DNA of 64,000 bases from Geobacteraceae bacterium (GCA_016720395.1 JADKKR010000005.1:124001-188000); one strand, 5' to 3'; numbered from the stretch's first letter, positions 44,018-52,724 are shown. The notes: generated by a model from the sequence alone, not told the origin. A program made the numbers and translations.

Positions 44018-45922
44018 CTCATTAATTGCCCTACTGGCCTACGGTATTACACTCTGCGGTGTCGTGCCGCTTTTCCCCTGGCTTGAAACGGCACCGCGCC
44101 TGATCCTTGCAGCCGGGATTGCCGCCGGTATCTGGCAGGATATCCGGGGCGCCTGGCCGATCAAAAACTGGATATACAACACTGCCATTGTCCCGGTTTT
44201 TCTGTTCTACGCAGCCCAGTTCAGCCGGGAAAATCCTGTCCAGCCGGTTGTCAGTGTCCTTGCGATCATGCTGGCGGTTCGTCTTGCCGGCTCCAAGAAC
44301 GCACGTCATTATCTGCAGATCACCGCCTTGTCGCTGTTTTGTCTGGCCTCATCCTCCCTCTTTGATCTGAGCCCTTTCTTTCTTGTCTATCTGGTCCTGA
44401 TGCTGCTGATGGTCGCTGTTCTGCTGGTGCTGGTGACCTTCTACAGCCAGGACCGGCGCATGCAGCTGAGCCGGGCCGACCTTCGCAAGGTTCTGCTGGC
44501 AGGTGTGGCTATGCCGCTTGTCTCACTGCCGCTGCTGCTGCTGTTCTTCCCCCTTCTGCCCCGGACTCAGATGCCGCTCTGGAATTTGCTGGCTGCTCCC
44601 ACTGTTCGCCCGGCCGGTTTCAGTGACAAGGTCGAACCGGGAAGCAGTGCTGCCGTAGGCGAGTCGCGAACGCCTGCCTTTCGTGCAGAGATGCCGCGCC
44701 AGACCCAGCAGCAGCTTTACTGGCGAGGAACTGTTTTCAACCGTGTCGAAGGGCGTCGCTGGGTGCGGGTAGAGCCACCGTTTGAAAAGATTCTTTACAC
44801 GGGCCAGCGAACCATCCAGACGGTTTATCCGGAACCGTCCTCCTCCCGCGTCCTTCCGGCTCTTGACGCGCCAGCCGTCCTTTCCCTGCTGCACTCACGA
44901 AAATCCGCCGATGGTGTCTACGAACTTCAGGGGCGCCCCGGAAGACGGCTCACCTACCGTGCCGAGTCGGTGATGACGGCTCTCCTGCCGGTGGCCGGCA
45001 CGATCCGCAGATCCTTTTACCTGACTATCCCGGATGATCTGCCACCCCGTATCACGGAGCTTGCGGCTGAAATCAGAGGCATGGCCGGTAGCGACGCCAG
45101 GCGGCTTGAACAGTTGAAACCTACTTCCGTAACGGTGGCTTTCGTTACAGCCTGACCGGGATGCCGACCGGGGAGCGGGCCCTGGAGCAGTTTCTGTTCG
45201 AGACAAAACAGGGGAATTGTGAGTTTTTTGCAGCATCCTTCGCCCTGGTGCTGAGGGCGGCGGGTGTGCCGGCACGTCTGGTGGGAGGCTACCTGGGGGG
45301 GGAGTACAATGATCTTGGCGGCTACTACCTGGTAAGTGAAGAGATGGCCCATGTCTGGGTCGAGGTATTCATCTCGGGCAGGGGGTGGATACGGGTCGAT
45401 CCGAGCGGGTTTGCCGAAAATGCCGGTGCCGTGTGGGGGAGTAAGCCCCCCAAGAGCATGGCGCTCAGGATCCGGCTGCTGTTCGACTCACTCAATCACA
45501 CCTGGAACAGTGCGGTCATAACCTATGATTTCGAACGCCAGATCGAAATCGCCCGTACGGCAGGCACCCGGCTGCAGGGGATTGAAGCGCGATCAGCGTT
45601 CAAATCCATGTTGCCGTATCTGCTGCTGGCTGCAGTTTTGGCGGGGCTGTGTGGCGTCCCGGCATGCCGGAAACGATTCTTCCCACCCCGTGAGGAGCGT
45701 CTGCTGCGTGCCTTCTACCGCAGGGTAGAACGAGACTGCGGTCAAAAGGTGGAGCGGGGCAGGGTGGGGTTGTTCGAACTGGCCGATCTGACCGGGAACC
45801 AGCATGTGCAAGAGTTCGCAGATGTCTATGCCGGGGTGGTCTATCGTGACAAAAAATTGACAGATGATGAATACCGCCGGCTCAGCCGGATGATTCTTAA
45901 AGGGTTCAGGTCTGCCGCCTGA
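44004..45922 (+). pseudogene. Transglutaminase-like membrane protein (DUF3488), frameshifted
   Basis: The N-terminal frame has about six transmembrane helices and a periplasmic loop, and ends LEQLKPTSVTV where one A is missing at 45123 (TTGAAACC; expected TTGAAAACC). The second frame carries the transglutaminase core: Cys in GNCEFFAASFALVLRAAGVPARLVGGY, His in EEMAHVWVEVFI and Asp in GWIRVDPSGF, then a final transmembrane helix and a DUF4129-like tail. Restored length is about 640 residues. Role in the MoxR/DUF58 set is not known; an effect on periplasmic peptide or cell envelope processing is plausible. Confidence 0.88.
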
Positions 45923-45973
45923 CAGCTTCAGAACGTTGTCCTGAACAGCTGAGCAGCTGAACAAATGCACAGT

Positions 45974-47659
45974 CTACTTGGCCAGGATCAACATTTTGCC
46001 GGCAGCAAGCTGCCTGGCATTGACATCCGAAACAAGACGGGCACAGAAAATGTCGGCTTCCGGGAAGGAGGCAGATGCTTTTGCGGGGTATTGTGCAATC
46101 TCGGAAGGATTGATACTCAAATAAATCCACTCATTACCGGTAGCGGCAGTTTTTATCAGATAGGTTTGCCCCTCTTTCACCCTCACAGCTGATTGTATGC
46201 CCGGAATTGCGCTGAAAATCGACTCGGCTTTGACCGCCTGGGCCTTTGCCTGTTGCAGGGCGGCAAGTGATGCTACAAATTCATCCGCTGCAACAGCCGG
46301 CCCTTTATTCCATTTCAACCTGATTGCTCCCTGCTGTTTGTCCGCACTGAAGGTACCGTAATCCCCAGCGGACATTCCGCGCTTTAAAGAGTCGTTGAGT
46401 GAATGCCCGGGGGATGAAAGGTTTTCAGGTTCTATCTGCCCGGAGCTCTGTGCTTTCTGCTGCCTCCCCATCCGGTTCTTATGATCCGGTGCAGCAACCG
46501 GGGGACGATCTGCCATGAGAGGCCGTTGTGCCCCGCTCTTGTCTGCCGGTGATGGTACGTGTTCTTTCAATGGAATATTGGATGCTGCGAAAGAATCGCC
46601 GGCATGTTCATGAAGCTTTTTCAGGATATCCTTTCGTGAAGCCAGTGACACACCCCCGCGCACAACAAAATCCCTGCCCATTATCCTGTAGCTATCAGAG
46701 CTCAACAGCGGCAGGCATTCTGCCGTATGGCCAAACTTGCGCCTGTCCAGAAATTGAATATCCATGGTTGATTTCAGTTTTTCGTTGTCTTTCAGCCATG
46801 CTTCGAAATCGATGGTTCGCACTATTGGAACAGTCAAAAGATAATCAAGATGTTGAGACTTTTTTTCTCTCAACAGCATGAAAATGCAGCTCCACTTCTG
46901 GACCTGGTTCAGTTTGTGATAATAAGGTTCATAATCCGCGACCGCATCAAAATGCCTGTCCCACCAACCGAGAAACTCTCTGCTCTGGTAGTTGGCTAAA
47001 CTTTCCTTTCCGGGATAAAGAGGGTCAGATGAGGCAGAGTACACCCTTGTTGCTATAGGCTGGAACAGCACCTTGTCGCCATATACATCGAAGCCGTCCT
47101 GTCGCAGGGCAAACCAGAGCCGGGTTTGAGAAAGGCGCACAAAATCGTCCCAGTACAGTTTAGGTACGGTGGTTTCCTGTATGCTACGGAAGCCTTTGAT
47201 CAGATTCTTCGGAGCACTCCCCTTGTAATCAAGCGCCCAGAGTTTCGCAAGTAGATCGGTATAAAACAGGATCATGCCGGTTTGGGTGCCCTGCAGATCT
47301 CCTTTGTAATTCGCTTTCTGGTAAGTGTTCCGTAATTCAATGCGGTGCAGTGCGCTGCTGATGCCCTCAGCAATGGGGGATGATGAGTTGGCATATCTGC
47401 GCATCAACGAAAGGAAGGGGGCCATATCGTTCTGACGTTTCAAATCCCTGGCGACCGCAGCAAGTTCAGCGCTCAGTGAAGAAATACCGGTGGAATTCGC
47501 GGTCGCGTGCCGTTGCCAGGCAATAGACATTTCACGGGATAACGTGGAAATATCATCGGCAAGCGCCACGATGTTCCGGGCGGGATCGAGTGAGAAGCTG
47601 ATATCCACTTCCCGGGTATGCATTGACACGGGCGGGAATTGTCGCCGGATTTTCTTCAA
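45974..47659 (-). CDS. Unrecognised protein, probable C-terminal part of a larger exported protein
   Basis: The 561-residue frame is compositionally normal but matches no family I recognise. It contains a helical N-terminal segment (DISTLSREMSIAWQRHATANSTG), a central region rich in Trp/Tyr (FLGWWDRHFDAVADYEPYYHKL) and a C-terminal Lys/Ala-rich half with a possible linker (PSPADKSGAQRPLMADRPPVA) and an end domain with WIYLSINPSEIAQYP. It overlaps the following (upstream) ORF by 107 bp in a different frame. The pattern in this region of single-base losses suggests one gene with a frame break near 47640-47660, giving about 840 residues in total. Confidence 0.6.
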   Translation of the reverse strand: MKKIRRQFPPVSMHTREVDISFSLDPARNIVALADDISTLSREMSIAWQRHATANSTGISSLSAELAAVARDLKRQNDMAPFLSLMRRYANSSSPIAEGISSALHRIELRNTYQKANYKGDLQGTQTGMILFYTDLLAKLWALDYKGSAPKNLIKGFRSIQETTVPKLYWDDFVRLSQTRLWFALRQDGFDVYGDKVLFQPIATRVYSASSDPLYPGKESLANYQSREFLGWWDRHFDAVADYEPYYHKLNQVQKWSCIFMLLREKKSQHLDYLLTVPIVRTIDFEAWLKDNEKLKSTMDIQFLDRRKFGHTAECLPLLSSDSYRIMGRDFVVRGGVSLASRKDILKKLHEHAGDSFAASNIPLKEHVPSPADKSGAQRPLMADRPPVAAPDHKNRMGRQQKAQSSGQIEPENLSSPGHSLNDSLKRGMSAGDYGTFSADKQQGAIRLKWNKGPAVAADEFVASLAALQQAKAQAVKAESIFSAIPGIQSAVRVKEGQTYLIKTAATGNEWIYLSINPSEIAQYPAKASASFPEADIFCARLVSDVNARQLAAGKMLILAK

Positions 47660-48491
47660 AACAATCTGATTTGCTCACTCTGCCCGTTTGGATAGAGGTG
47701 CGCAGATTTTTATCTTTCCGAAGCATATCCGAGTATTTCCCGCGAATATACGTCTCATATTCTTTTTTGTTACCGGGTGTGTCAGTCGGATTATATGCAT
47801 GGTACAGCGCCGCAATTTCTTCGATAGTCAGTGACCGTCGGGAGTCCTGCCGGTATTTTCTGCCGCCTATCTCAAGGTTGATCGATCCCCACCGGATCAT
47901 AACGATATCGTCAATGGTCCGGGTGAAGTTTATAAAATCCTGTAGCGTGCTGACCGAGGCGGAATAATAACCGAATTCAGCAGAAAATATTTCCTGTGCA
48001 GTGATCGAATGATGGTAGGTGATACTGATAACAGCTGTTGTTGTATCAAAGCTATAGGTATACAGGGAGAGTTTTTCAGGGAGGACATTCAACTGCGCGT
48101 ACTGCCTGTCGACGAGGCCGCCAATTAACGGCCTGTTTTGGAGAAGTTCTCTGGGAACCAGAATCCCCCATTCCTGTTTCGAAAGCTGGAACACCCTGCC
48201 GGGAGATACCTCGTATTCCTGTACATCAGCAGGTACCGGTCTGCGGACAGGAATCGCCTCATCCGTCGGAAAACCAAGGTCGCTCCTGAGTCCATACAGG
48301 GCCCAGTCACGCAACTGTTCCTCCTGTTCATCCGGACGGAGGGTTGAAAGAAATGTCGTGAGGTTGGAAATGTCAATGCTGGCAGATGCAAAGACACTGA
48401 CTGGCGAGTTCGCCGGAATCGCCCTGGAAGGCATCCAGAGCATTGCAATGATGGCGTAGATGATAAACGGTGGACAAAGCTGCTTCAACAT
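47553..48491 (-). CDS. Unrecognised exported protein, N-terminal part
   Basis: The 312-residue frame starts with a signal peptide (FIIYAIIAMLWMPSRAIPA). The body has no recognised domain; segments such as LSLYTYSFDTTTAVISITYHHS and INLEIGGRKYRQDSRRSLTIEEIAALYHAYNPTDTPG look structured and beta-rich. The last 30 residues (VNAYPGSGYQLLTRSR) appear out of frame with the natural continuation, which seems to be MHTREVDISFSLDPARNIVAL in the neighbouring frame. The probable single gene spans 45974-48491. It faces the MoxR operon convergently. Function unknown. Confidence 0.6.
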   Translation of the reverse strand: MLKQLCPPFIIYAIIAMLWMPSRAIPANSPVSVFASASIDISNLTTFLSTLRPDEQEEQLRDWALYGLRSDLGFPTDEAIPVRRPVPADVQEYEVSPGRVFQLSKQEWGILVPRELLQNRPLIGGLVDRQYAQLNVLPEKLSLYTYSFDTTTAVISITYHHSITAQEIFSAEFGYYSASVSTLQDFINFTRTIDDIVMIRWGSINLEIGGRKYRQDSRRSLTIEEIAALYHAYNPTDTPGNKKEYETYIRGKYSDMLRKDKNLRTSIQTGRVSKSDCFEENPATIPARVNAYPGSGYQLLTRSRPEHRGACR

Positions 48492-48630
48492 GCCAGCAGT
48501 ATAGAAAAAACGCTCTTTATTTGCAATGAATCAAAAAAGGTACTTACTGTCTTTGAACGAGGGTAGTTGGAGCAGATTTGGACCAATTGAATGTACAGAT
48601 GCATATGTGAAAATCTAATAAAATACAGAT

Positions 48631-49245
48631 TCATGCCGCCTTCCTGAACAGTACCCGTGCAGTCGGCATATCCCCTTCCAAGCTTTCTTCTGAAAAGAGT
48701 ACCTCCCCATCCAGATCCTGACAGATCTTCTGCAGTTCGCCCCGTCGCAGCAGGTAGGCCGGATTGTGCGATGCCAGCAGTTGCTTCGACTCCATGATGG
48801 TGTCGATGATCAAAAGCCCCCCCGGCGACAGCGCCTGAAACGCTTCCGGGATCAGCCCGCGCAGCAGGAAATTGAAATTGATGATCAGGTCAAACTGTTC
48901 TGCAAAGTGGTATTCATCCAGGTCCACCCGCCGGAAATCCACCATTACCTCCGCGTCTGCAGCCCGTTTAATCCCTTTTGACAACGCCACCTCCGAGATG
49001 TCCAGAGCCGTAACCTGAAAGCCCTGTTGCGCCAGAAAAACGCTGTTGCGTCCTTCTCCACAGGCAATATCCAGTGCCCGCCTGCCGGGCGACAATTGCA
49101 ATATCCGCTCGATCTCCCGCGAGAGCATCGGTGACGGGCGTTCGCCCAGATACGTGTCCTGCGAAGCAAAGCGTTGATTCCATTTGACCCGGTCAGCTTC
49201 CACGATTGAATCCCTTCTATTTGCAAATATGCGAAACAGTTCCAA
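48631..49245 (-). CDS. Class I SAM-dependent methyltransferase (TehB-like)
   Basis: The 204-residue protein has the SAM-binding motif ALDIACGEGRNSVFLAQQGFQVTALDISEVALSKG (GxGxxxxx pattern as ACGEGRNS), the acidic residue in RRVDLDEYHF and the post-motif LIINFNFLLRGLIPEAFQALSPGGLLIIDT. The opening VKWNQRFASQDTYLGERPSPML is typical of the tellurite-resistance TehB-like group of small-molecule or thiol methyltransferases. Substrate is unknown. The gene is divergent from the sigma-54 operon starting at 49540. Confidence 0.87.
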   Translation of the reverse strand: MELFRIFANRRDSIVEADRVKWNQRFASQDTYLGERPSPMLSREIERILQLSPGRRALDIACGEGRNSVFLAQQGFQVTALDISEVALSKGIKRAADAEVMVDFRRVDLDEYHFAEQFDLIINFNFLLRGLIPEAFQALSPGGLLIIDTIMESKQLLASHNPAYLLRRGELQKICQDLDGEVLFSEESLEGDMPTARVLFRKAA

Positions 49246-49406
49246 AGCGGCATTTGCATATTTGCGAATGCGCGAATGGACGAATTAATACTTTCAACAT
49301 TACGATATTACAACGGTTATTGCTCCGACCGTCCTGACGTCTGTATACACAATGTATACAATGGACAATGCCAGCCGTAAACTTTTACTTGCAAAATTGC
49401 GAATGC
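49221..49406 (+). promoter_or_regulatory. Repeated TTGCAnAnTTGCGAATGC motifs, candidate enhancer sites
   Basis: Two 18-bp direct repeats with the form TTGCANANTTGCGAATGC lie at 49254-49271 and 49389-49406, and a shorter version TTGCAAATATGCGAAAC at 49221-49237. The nearest is about 100 bp upstream of the sigma-54 promoter at 49490, a normal distance for enhancer-binding protein sites. The binding protein is unknown. The region is AT-rich and carries no gene. Confidence 0.55.
49342..49360. promoter_or_regulatory. TGTATAC-acaat-GTATACA palindrome
   Basis: A perfect 7-5-7 inverted repeat in the intergenic region between the methyltransferase and the sigma-54 operon. The TGTATAC half-site is reminiscent of GntR/FadR-family operators. 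A related 10-bp ATGTATACAT palindrome is at 42059-42068 upstream of the Cache kinase. Confidence 0.6.
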
Positions 49407-49489
49407 TGGGGCTGACGGGACGGGGATATGAGTAGAAATAAAATCATAACACACTGAAATTATTGTTTAAATTATTGATACACATAACT

Positions 49490-49504
49490 TGGCACACTCA
49501 ATGC
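49490..49504 (+). promoter_or_regulatory. Sigma-54 promoter of the OFA/small-protein operon
   Basis: TGGCACACTCAATGC matches the sigma-54 consensus (TGGCACG, N4, TTGC) with GG and GC elements exactly 12 bp apart; differences are G-to-A in the seventh position and T-to-A in the TTGC box. The predicted transcription start is near 49516, leaving a short leader with the GAGAGGA ribosome site (49528-49534) before ATG 49540. It implies activation by an enhancer-binding protein. Confidence 0.85.
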
Positions 49505-49539
49505 TGTATACGAACTCAAGAAGTTTCGAGAGGACACCA

Positions 49540-49731
49540 ATGGCTAACCCAGACATCTGTCCGTTTTACGGTAAAAACGATGATTATTGTGATGTGGGAT
49601 GCGGATACATCTCCACCCACGATGTGAACATGATAATCCGCTACTGCAGCGGGCGCCATGCCGAGTGCATCAAGTACATGGAGCTGGCCGACCGGTTTCC
49701 CGGCGAACTGCACAGCCTGGTCAAGTGTTGA
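49540..49731 (+). CDS. Small Cys-rich protein, first gene of sigma-54 operon
   Basis: The 63-residue protein (start ATG 49540, after GAGAGGA) has seven cysteines: CPFYGKNDDYCDVGCGY, IIRYCSGRHAEC and the C-terminal Cys. The spacing C...C-x3-C and C-x5-C suggests a metal site (zinc or Fe-S), but no family is recognised. It has no membrane segment and no signal peptide, so it should be cytoplasmic. Being first in the operon it could regulate or assist the membrane proteins that follow. Confidence 0.8.
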   Translation: MANPDICPFYGKNDDYCDVGCGYISTHDVNMIIRYCSGRHAECIKYMELADRFPGELHSLVKC

Positions 49732-49768
49732 TACGGAATATACCCCATCAGCTGGGAGGGAGAAAGCT

Positions 49769-49891
49769 ATGTTTTACAATCTGGCACTGAACTTCGACGG
49801 GTTTCATGCAAGTCTGGCCCTTACTGTCACTATGCTGTTTATCGTTATCACACTTGTAAAGGAGAGAAAAGATGAGCGAAAGAGAGCTTGA
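49769..49891 (+). CDS. 40-residue single-pass membrane protein
   Basis: ATG 49769 is preceded by GGGAGGGAGAAAG. The peptide has one hydrophobic helix (ASLALTVTMLFIVITLV) followed by a highly basic/acidic tail (KERKDERKRA), consistent with a single-pass inner-membrane protein with cytoplasmic C-terminus. It overlaps the next gene by 20 bp. No family is recognised. Similar small proteins often act as subunits or stabilisers of a larger membrane complex. Confidence 0.75.
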   Translation: MFYNLALNFDGFHASLALTVTMLFIVITLVKERKDERKRA

Positions 49892-50123
49892 ACTGATGCA
49901 GAGAATCGAAGACCTGGAGCGCCACACCTGGCGTAACAGCGCTATTCTGCGTTCGGTTGCCATGGTTGCCTTCACGGCGCTGATCGGCATCGTCGTCGCA
50001 TCGGGAGTCGTCGGTGGCGGGCGCGGCAGTAACTGGTCCGGCCCGGCCTGGAACACCATGTGGCTGTACGGCCTTTTTGCCGCCAACGCGGTGTCCATGT
50101 TCTGGACCACCCACAAAGAATAG
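49872..50123 (+). CDS. 83-residue two-helix membrane protein
   Basis: The peptide has a charged cytoplasmic N-terminus with a short helix (SERELELMQRIEDLERHTWRN), two hydrophobic segments (SVAMVAFTALIGIVVASGVVGGG and NTMWLYGLFAANAVSMFW) and a glycine-rich turn. Overlap by 20 bp with the preceding tiny gene indicates coupling. No family is recognised. Confidence 0.78.
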   Translation: MSERELELMQRIEDLERHTWRNSAILRSVAMVAFTALIGIVVASGVVGGGRGSNWSGPAWNTMWLYGLFAANAVSMFWTTHKE

Positions 50124-50125
50124 GT

Positions 50126-50258
50126 GGGAACGCCGCTTTTGCGCAATCTCGGCGTTGCCCGTCGGCTTCACTTGTGCGACGTACCAATTGGTACGCCTCC
50201 GCGTTCAGCCTCGGTCGCCTTGACCTTGCACAAAATCGACATCCCCAAAATTTCACTC
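50126..50258. repeat. Extragenic palindromic element, copy 3
   Basis: The reverse complement carries TTTTGTGCAAGGTCAAGGCG, ACGCGGAGGCGTACC, a central GTACCAATTGGTAC and GCAACGCCGAGATTGCGC, matching copy 1 at 25224-25342 in order and orientation of the segments. It lies inside the operon between the two-helix protein and the multi-span protein, so it would be transcribed and could fold in the mRNA. Confidence 0.75.
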
Positions 50259-50283
50259 ATTACTCTTTTGGAGGAATAAAACA

Positions 50284-51333
50284 ATGCCGATGAAAATATC
50301 CAATGCAATTCTGCTGCTGGTGGTCTGTGTAGTCTGTGCAGCGTTCAATATGCAGCTCTTTGGCGGTCTCGACGAAATGATGGGCGATCAGTACTGGATC
50401 GTCGACCAGACCCAGGGTGACCACGGCTGGTACGCCATGGGCCTGCTGCCCCATGTCAAGAAGATGCCCAAGGACGAGGTCAAGGCCCTCAATACCGATG
50501 CAGATCCCAAGAACGACCTGATCATCTATGCCCAGAGCGGTGATTTTGCCGGAAAATCGGTCTACGGCATCTGCTTCGGCATCCCGCTGATCATGTACCT
50601 GATCTGGTTCGCCTTTATCATTGGTTTCCCCGACAAGGTCGACCCCTACCTGCTGCCGCGCAAGATCTTCACCATCGCCGTCATCATCTGCTGTTCGGTC
50701 GTCGCTAACCTCTTCCTGATGCGCATCGCCGGTGACTTTGCCCGCGAGCCGATGTCGCGCATCGCCAATGTGGCCGGGAATCATGCCTCGCTGTTGTTCC
50801 ACAATGCCGGCATCTGGTTCGCGATCCTCTTTTCGGCACTGGGCACCCACAGCCATTCCTTCAGCGAAGTGCAGGCCCCGGACAGCCGCAACTGGCAGAC
50901 CCAGGCCAATGAGAAATTCAACTGGATGTTCACCCTGCTGGGCGTCGTCACAGTGCTGGAGATCGTCCTGGTCAAAAACAAGCTGGCCCTGCCGGATGCC
51001 GCCGTGGATTATTCCGTCTGGATTATCTGGGTGGTCATCTTCATGCGCATGTACGGCTTCTCCCCAAAATACTGGATCAAGCGTCCGACCGGGATCGCCA
51101 TCATGGTGGTCGGTACACTGCTGACCCTGCCGGTGTTCTATATGCTGGAGCGTGTCACCGGAACGCTGGGCGCCGGGTTTGCTTCGCCGATCCTGGCCAA
51201 GGCCCTGGGGGCTGAAAACCAGAACGTCGGCCTGTCCTTGATGGTATCCATCTACCTTGTATTCTGGATGGAGTTTGCAACTGCAATCAGGATGAACGGC
51301 CCGAGCAGGAAGGCCGTTGTCCAGAAGTATTAA
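50284..51333 (+). CDS. Unrecognised eight-helix membrane protein
   Basis: The 349-residue protein has about eight transmembrane segments (around residues 7-27, 93-115, 127-148, 170-187, 215-231, 240-258, 268-288, 315-335). A periplasmic-facing loop after the first helix carries acidic and polar residues (LDEMMGDQYWIVDQTQGDHGWYAMGLLPH). Conserved-looking histidines are in GIWFAILFSALGTHSHSF. I recognise no family. The gene precedes an OFA-type transporter by 20 bp and shares its sigma-54 promoter, so it may be a partner of that carrier or a separate enzyme or channel for the same substrate. Confidence 0.75.
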   Translation: MPMKISNAILLLVVCVVCAAFNMQLFGGLDEMMGDQYWIVDQTQGDHGWYAMGLLPHVKKMPKDEVKALNTDADPKNDLIIYAQSGDFAGKSVYGICFGIPLIMYLIWFAFIIGFPDKVDPYLLPRKIFTIAVIICCSVVANLFLMRIAGDFAREPMSRIANVAGNHASLLFHNAGIWFAILFSALGTHSHSFSEVQAPDSRNWQTQANEKFNWMFTLLGVVTVLEIVLVKNKLALPDAAVDYSVWIIWVVIFMRMYGFSPKYWIKRPTGIAIMVVGTLLTLPVFYMLERVTGTLGAGFASPILAKALGAENQNVGLSLMVSIYLVFWMEFATAIRMNGPSRKAVVQKY

Positions 51334-51353
51334 TTTCAAGGGGGATAGCTGAT

Positions 51354-52724
51354 ATGACTGAAGCAATCAAGAACAAAGGCTGGAGCGTTGTCAGCGCCGG
51401 ACTGGCCATCAACCTGGCCCTGGGTGTGCTCTATGCCTGGAGTATCTTCAAGGGGGCCATCAAGGCCTCCATCGAAAAGGGTGGCGAGGGCGCCTTCCAG
51501 TGGGATATCGCCTCGATCAATGACCCCTATGCTGTCTGCTGCCTGGCCTTTGCATTCTCCATGATCCTGGCCGGCAAATGCCAGGACAAGATCGGCCCGG
51601 CCCGCACCGCCCTGATCGGCGGTGTGCTGGTGGGTGCCGGCTTTACAATGATGGGTTTTTCCAACAGCTACATGGCCTGGGTCATGGGCTTCGGAATCCT
51701 GGCCGGCTCCGGCTTCGGTTTCGGCTATTCGGCAGCCACCCCTCCGGCGCTGAAGTGGTTTTCACCCTCCAAGACCGGACTGATCGCCGGCATCGTTGTG
51801 GCCGGCTTCGGCATCGCCCCGGTCTATATCGCTCCTCTGGCGTCCTACCTGATCGGCGTCTTCGGCATACAGAAATCCATGCTGTTCCTGGGAATCGGTT
51901 TCACGATTGCGGTCTGCGGTCTCTCCTTTCTGCTGGTCAACCCGCCCAAGGGTTATGTCCCGGCGGAACCGGCCGATCCCGGTCCCCTGGCCAAGCTGAA
52001 CGCCTCCAAACCGGTGGTGAACGCTACGGTCAGCGAGATGTTGCGCAATTACAAGTTCTATGTCCTCTGGGTTGCCTTCTTTATCGGTTCCGGCGCCGGC
52101 CTGATGGTAATCGGCAGTGTGGCCGGTCTGGCCAAGAAGAGCATGGGCCCAATGGCCTTCGTGGCGGTAGCCATCATGGCGCTCGGTAACGCCGGCGGCC
52201 GTGTCGTGGCCGGGGTGCTGTCCGACAAGATCGGCCGTCGCGCCACCCTGTTCATCATGTTGTCGATGCAGGCCGTGATGATGTTCGTCGCCATGGCGGT
52301 GGTCAACTCCGGCAGCGCCGTGCTGCTGGTGCTTCTGGCAACGTTCATCGGCTTCAATTACGGTTCCAACCTGTGTCTCTTCCCCTCCTTTGCCAAGGAT
52401 TACTGGGGCACCAAGAACTACGGCCTCAACTACGGCGCCCTGTTCACCGCCTGGGGGGTGGGCGGCTTCGTCATGGGCAAGGTATCCGAGATGATCAATG
52501 CCCAGCCGGGCGGTCTTGGCAAGTCATTCATGCTGTCAGGTCTGCTGCTGGCCGGTGGCGCGGCCCTGACCATCTTCCTGGCCGAACTCAAGCCAGCCAC
52601 TGCCGAATCCAAGGCTCCTTCCCAGTGGGACGAGTTCTGGTCCGAGTTCAAGCTGGGCCTGCGTGTTTTTGCCGGGCTTGAAGAGGAACGGATCCGTGTG
52701 AAGCCTGAATTCAGGGTTACCTGA
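51354..52724 (+). CDS. OFA-family major facilitator (oxalate/formate antiporter-like)
   Basis: The 456-residue protein has 12 predicted helices, and the MFS signature loops are recognisable (GKCQDKIGPARTALIGGVLVGAG in the loop 2-3 position and GRVVAGVLSDKIGRRATLFIM in the loop 8-9 position). The opening KGWSVVSAGLAINLALGVLYAWSIFKGAIK and the GFGFGYSAATPPALKWF motif are typical of OFA carriers for monocarboxylates such as oxalate, formate or acetate. Substrate is unknown. A 40-residue acidic tail follows the last helix. It ends the sigma-54 operon and is followed by a hairpin terminator. Confidence 0.93.
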   Translation: MTEAIKNKGWSVVSAGLAINLALGVLYAWSIFKGAIKASIEKGGEGAFQWDIASINDPYAVCCLAFAFSMILAGKCQDKIGPARTALIGGVLVGAGFTMMGFSNSYMAWVMGFGILAGSGFGFGYSAATPPALKWFSPSKTGLIAGIVVAGFGIAPVYIAPLASYLIGVFGIQKSMLFLGIGFTIAVCGLSFLLVNPPKGYVPAEPADPGPLAKLNASKPVVNATVSEMLRNYKFYVLWVAFFIGSGAGLMVIGSVAGLAKKSMGPMAFVAVAIMALGNAGGRVVAGVLSDKIGRRATLFIMLSMQAVMMFVAMAVVNSGSAVLLVLLATFIGFNYGSNLCLFPSFAKDYWGTKNYGLNYGALFTAWGVGGFVMGKVSEMINAQPGGLGKSFMLSGLLLAGGAALTIFLAELKPATAESKAPSQWDEFWSEFKLGLRVFAGLEEERIRVKPEFRVT

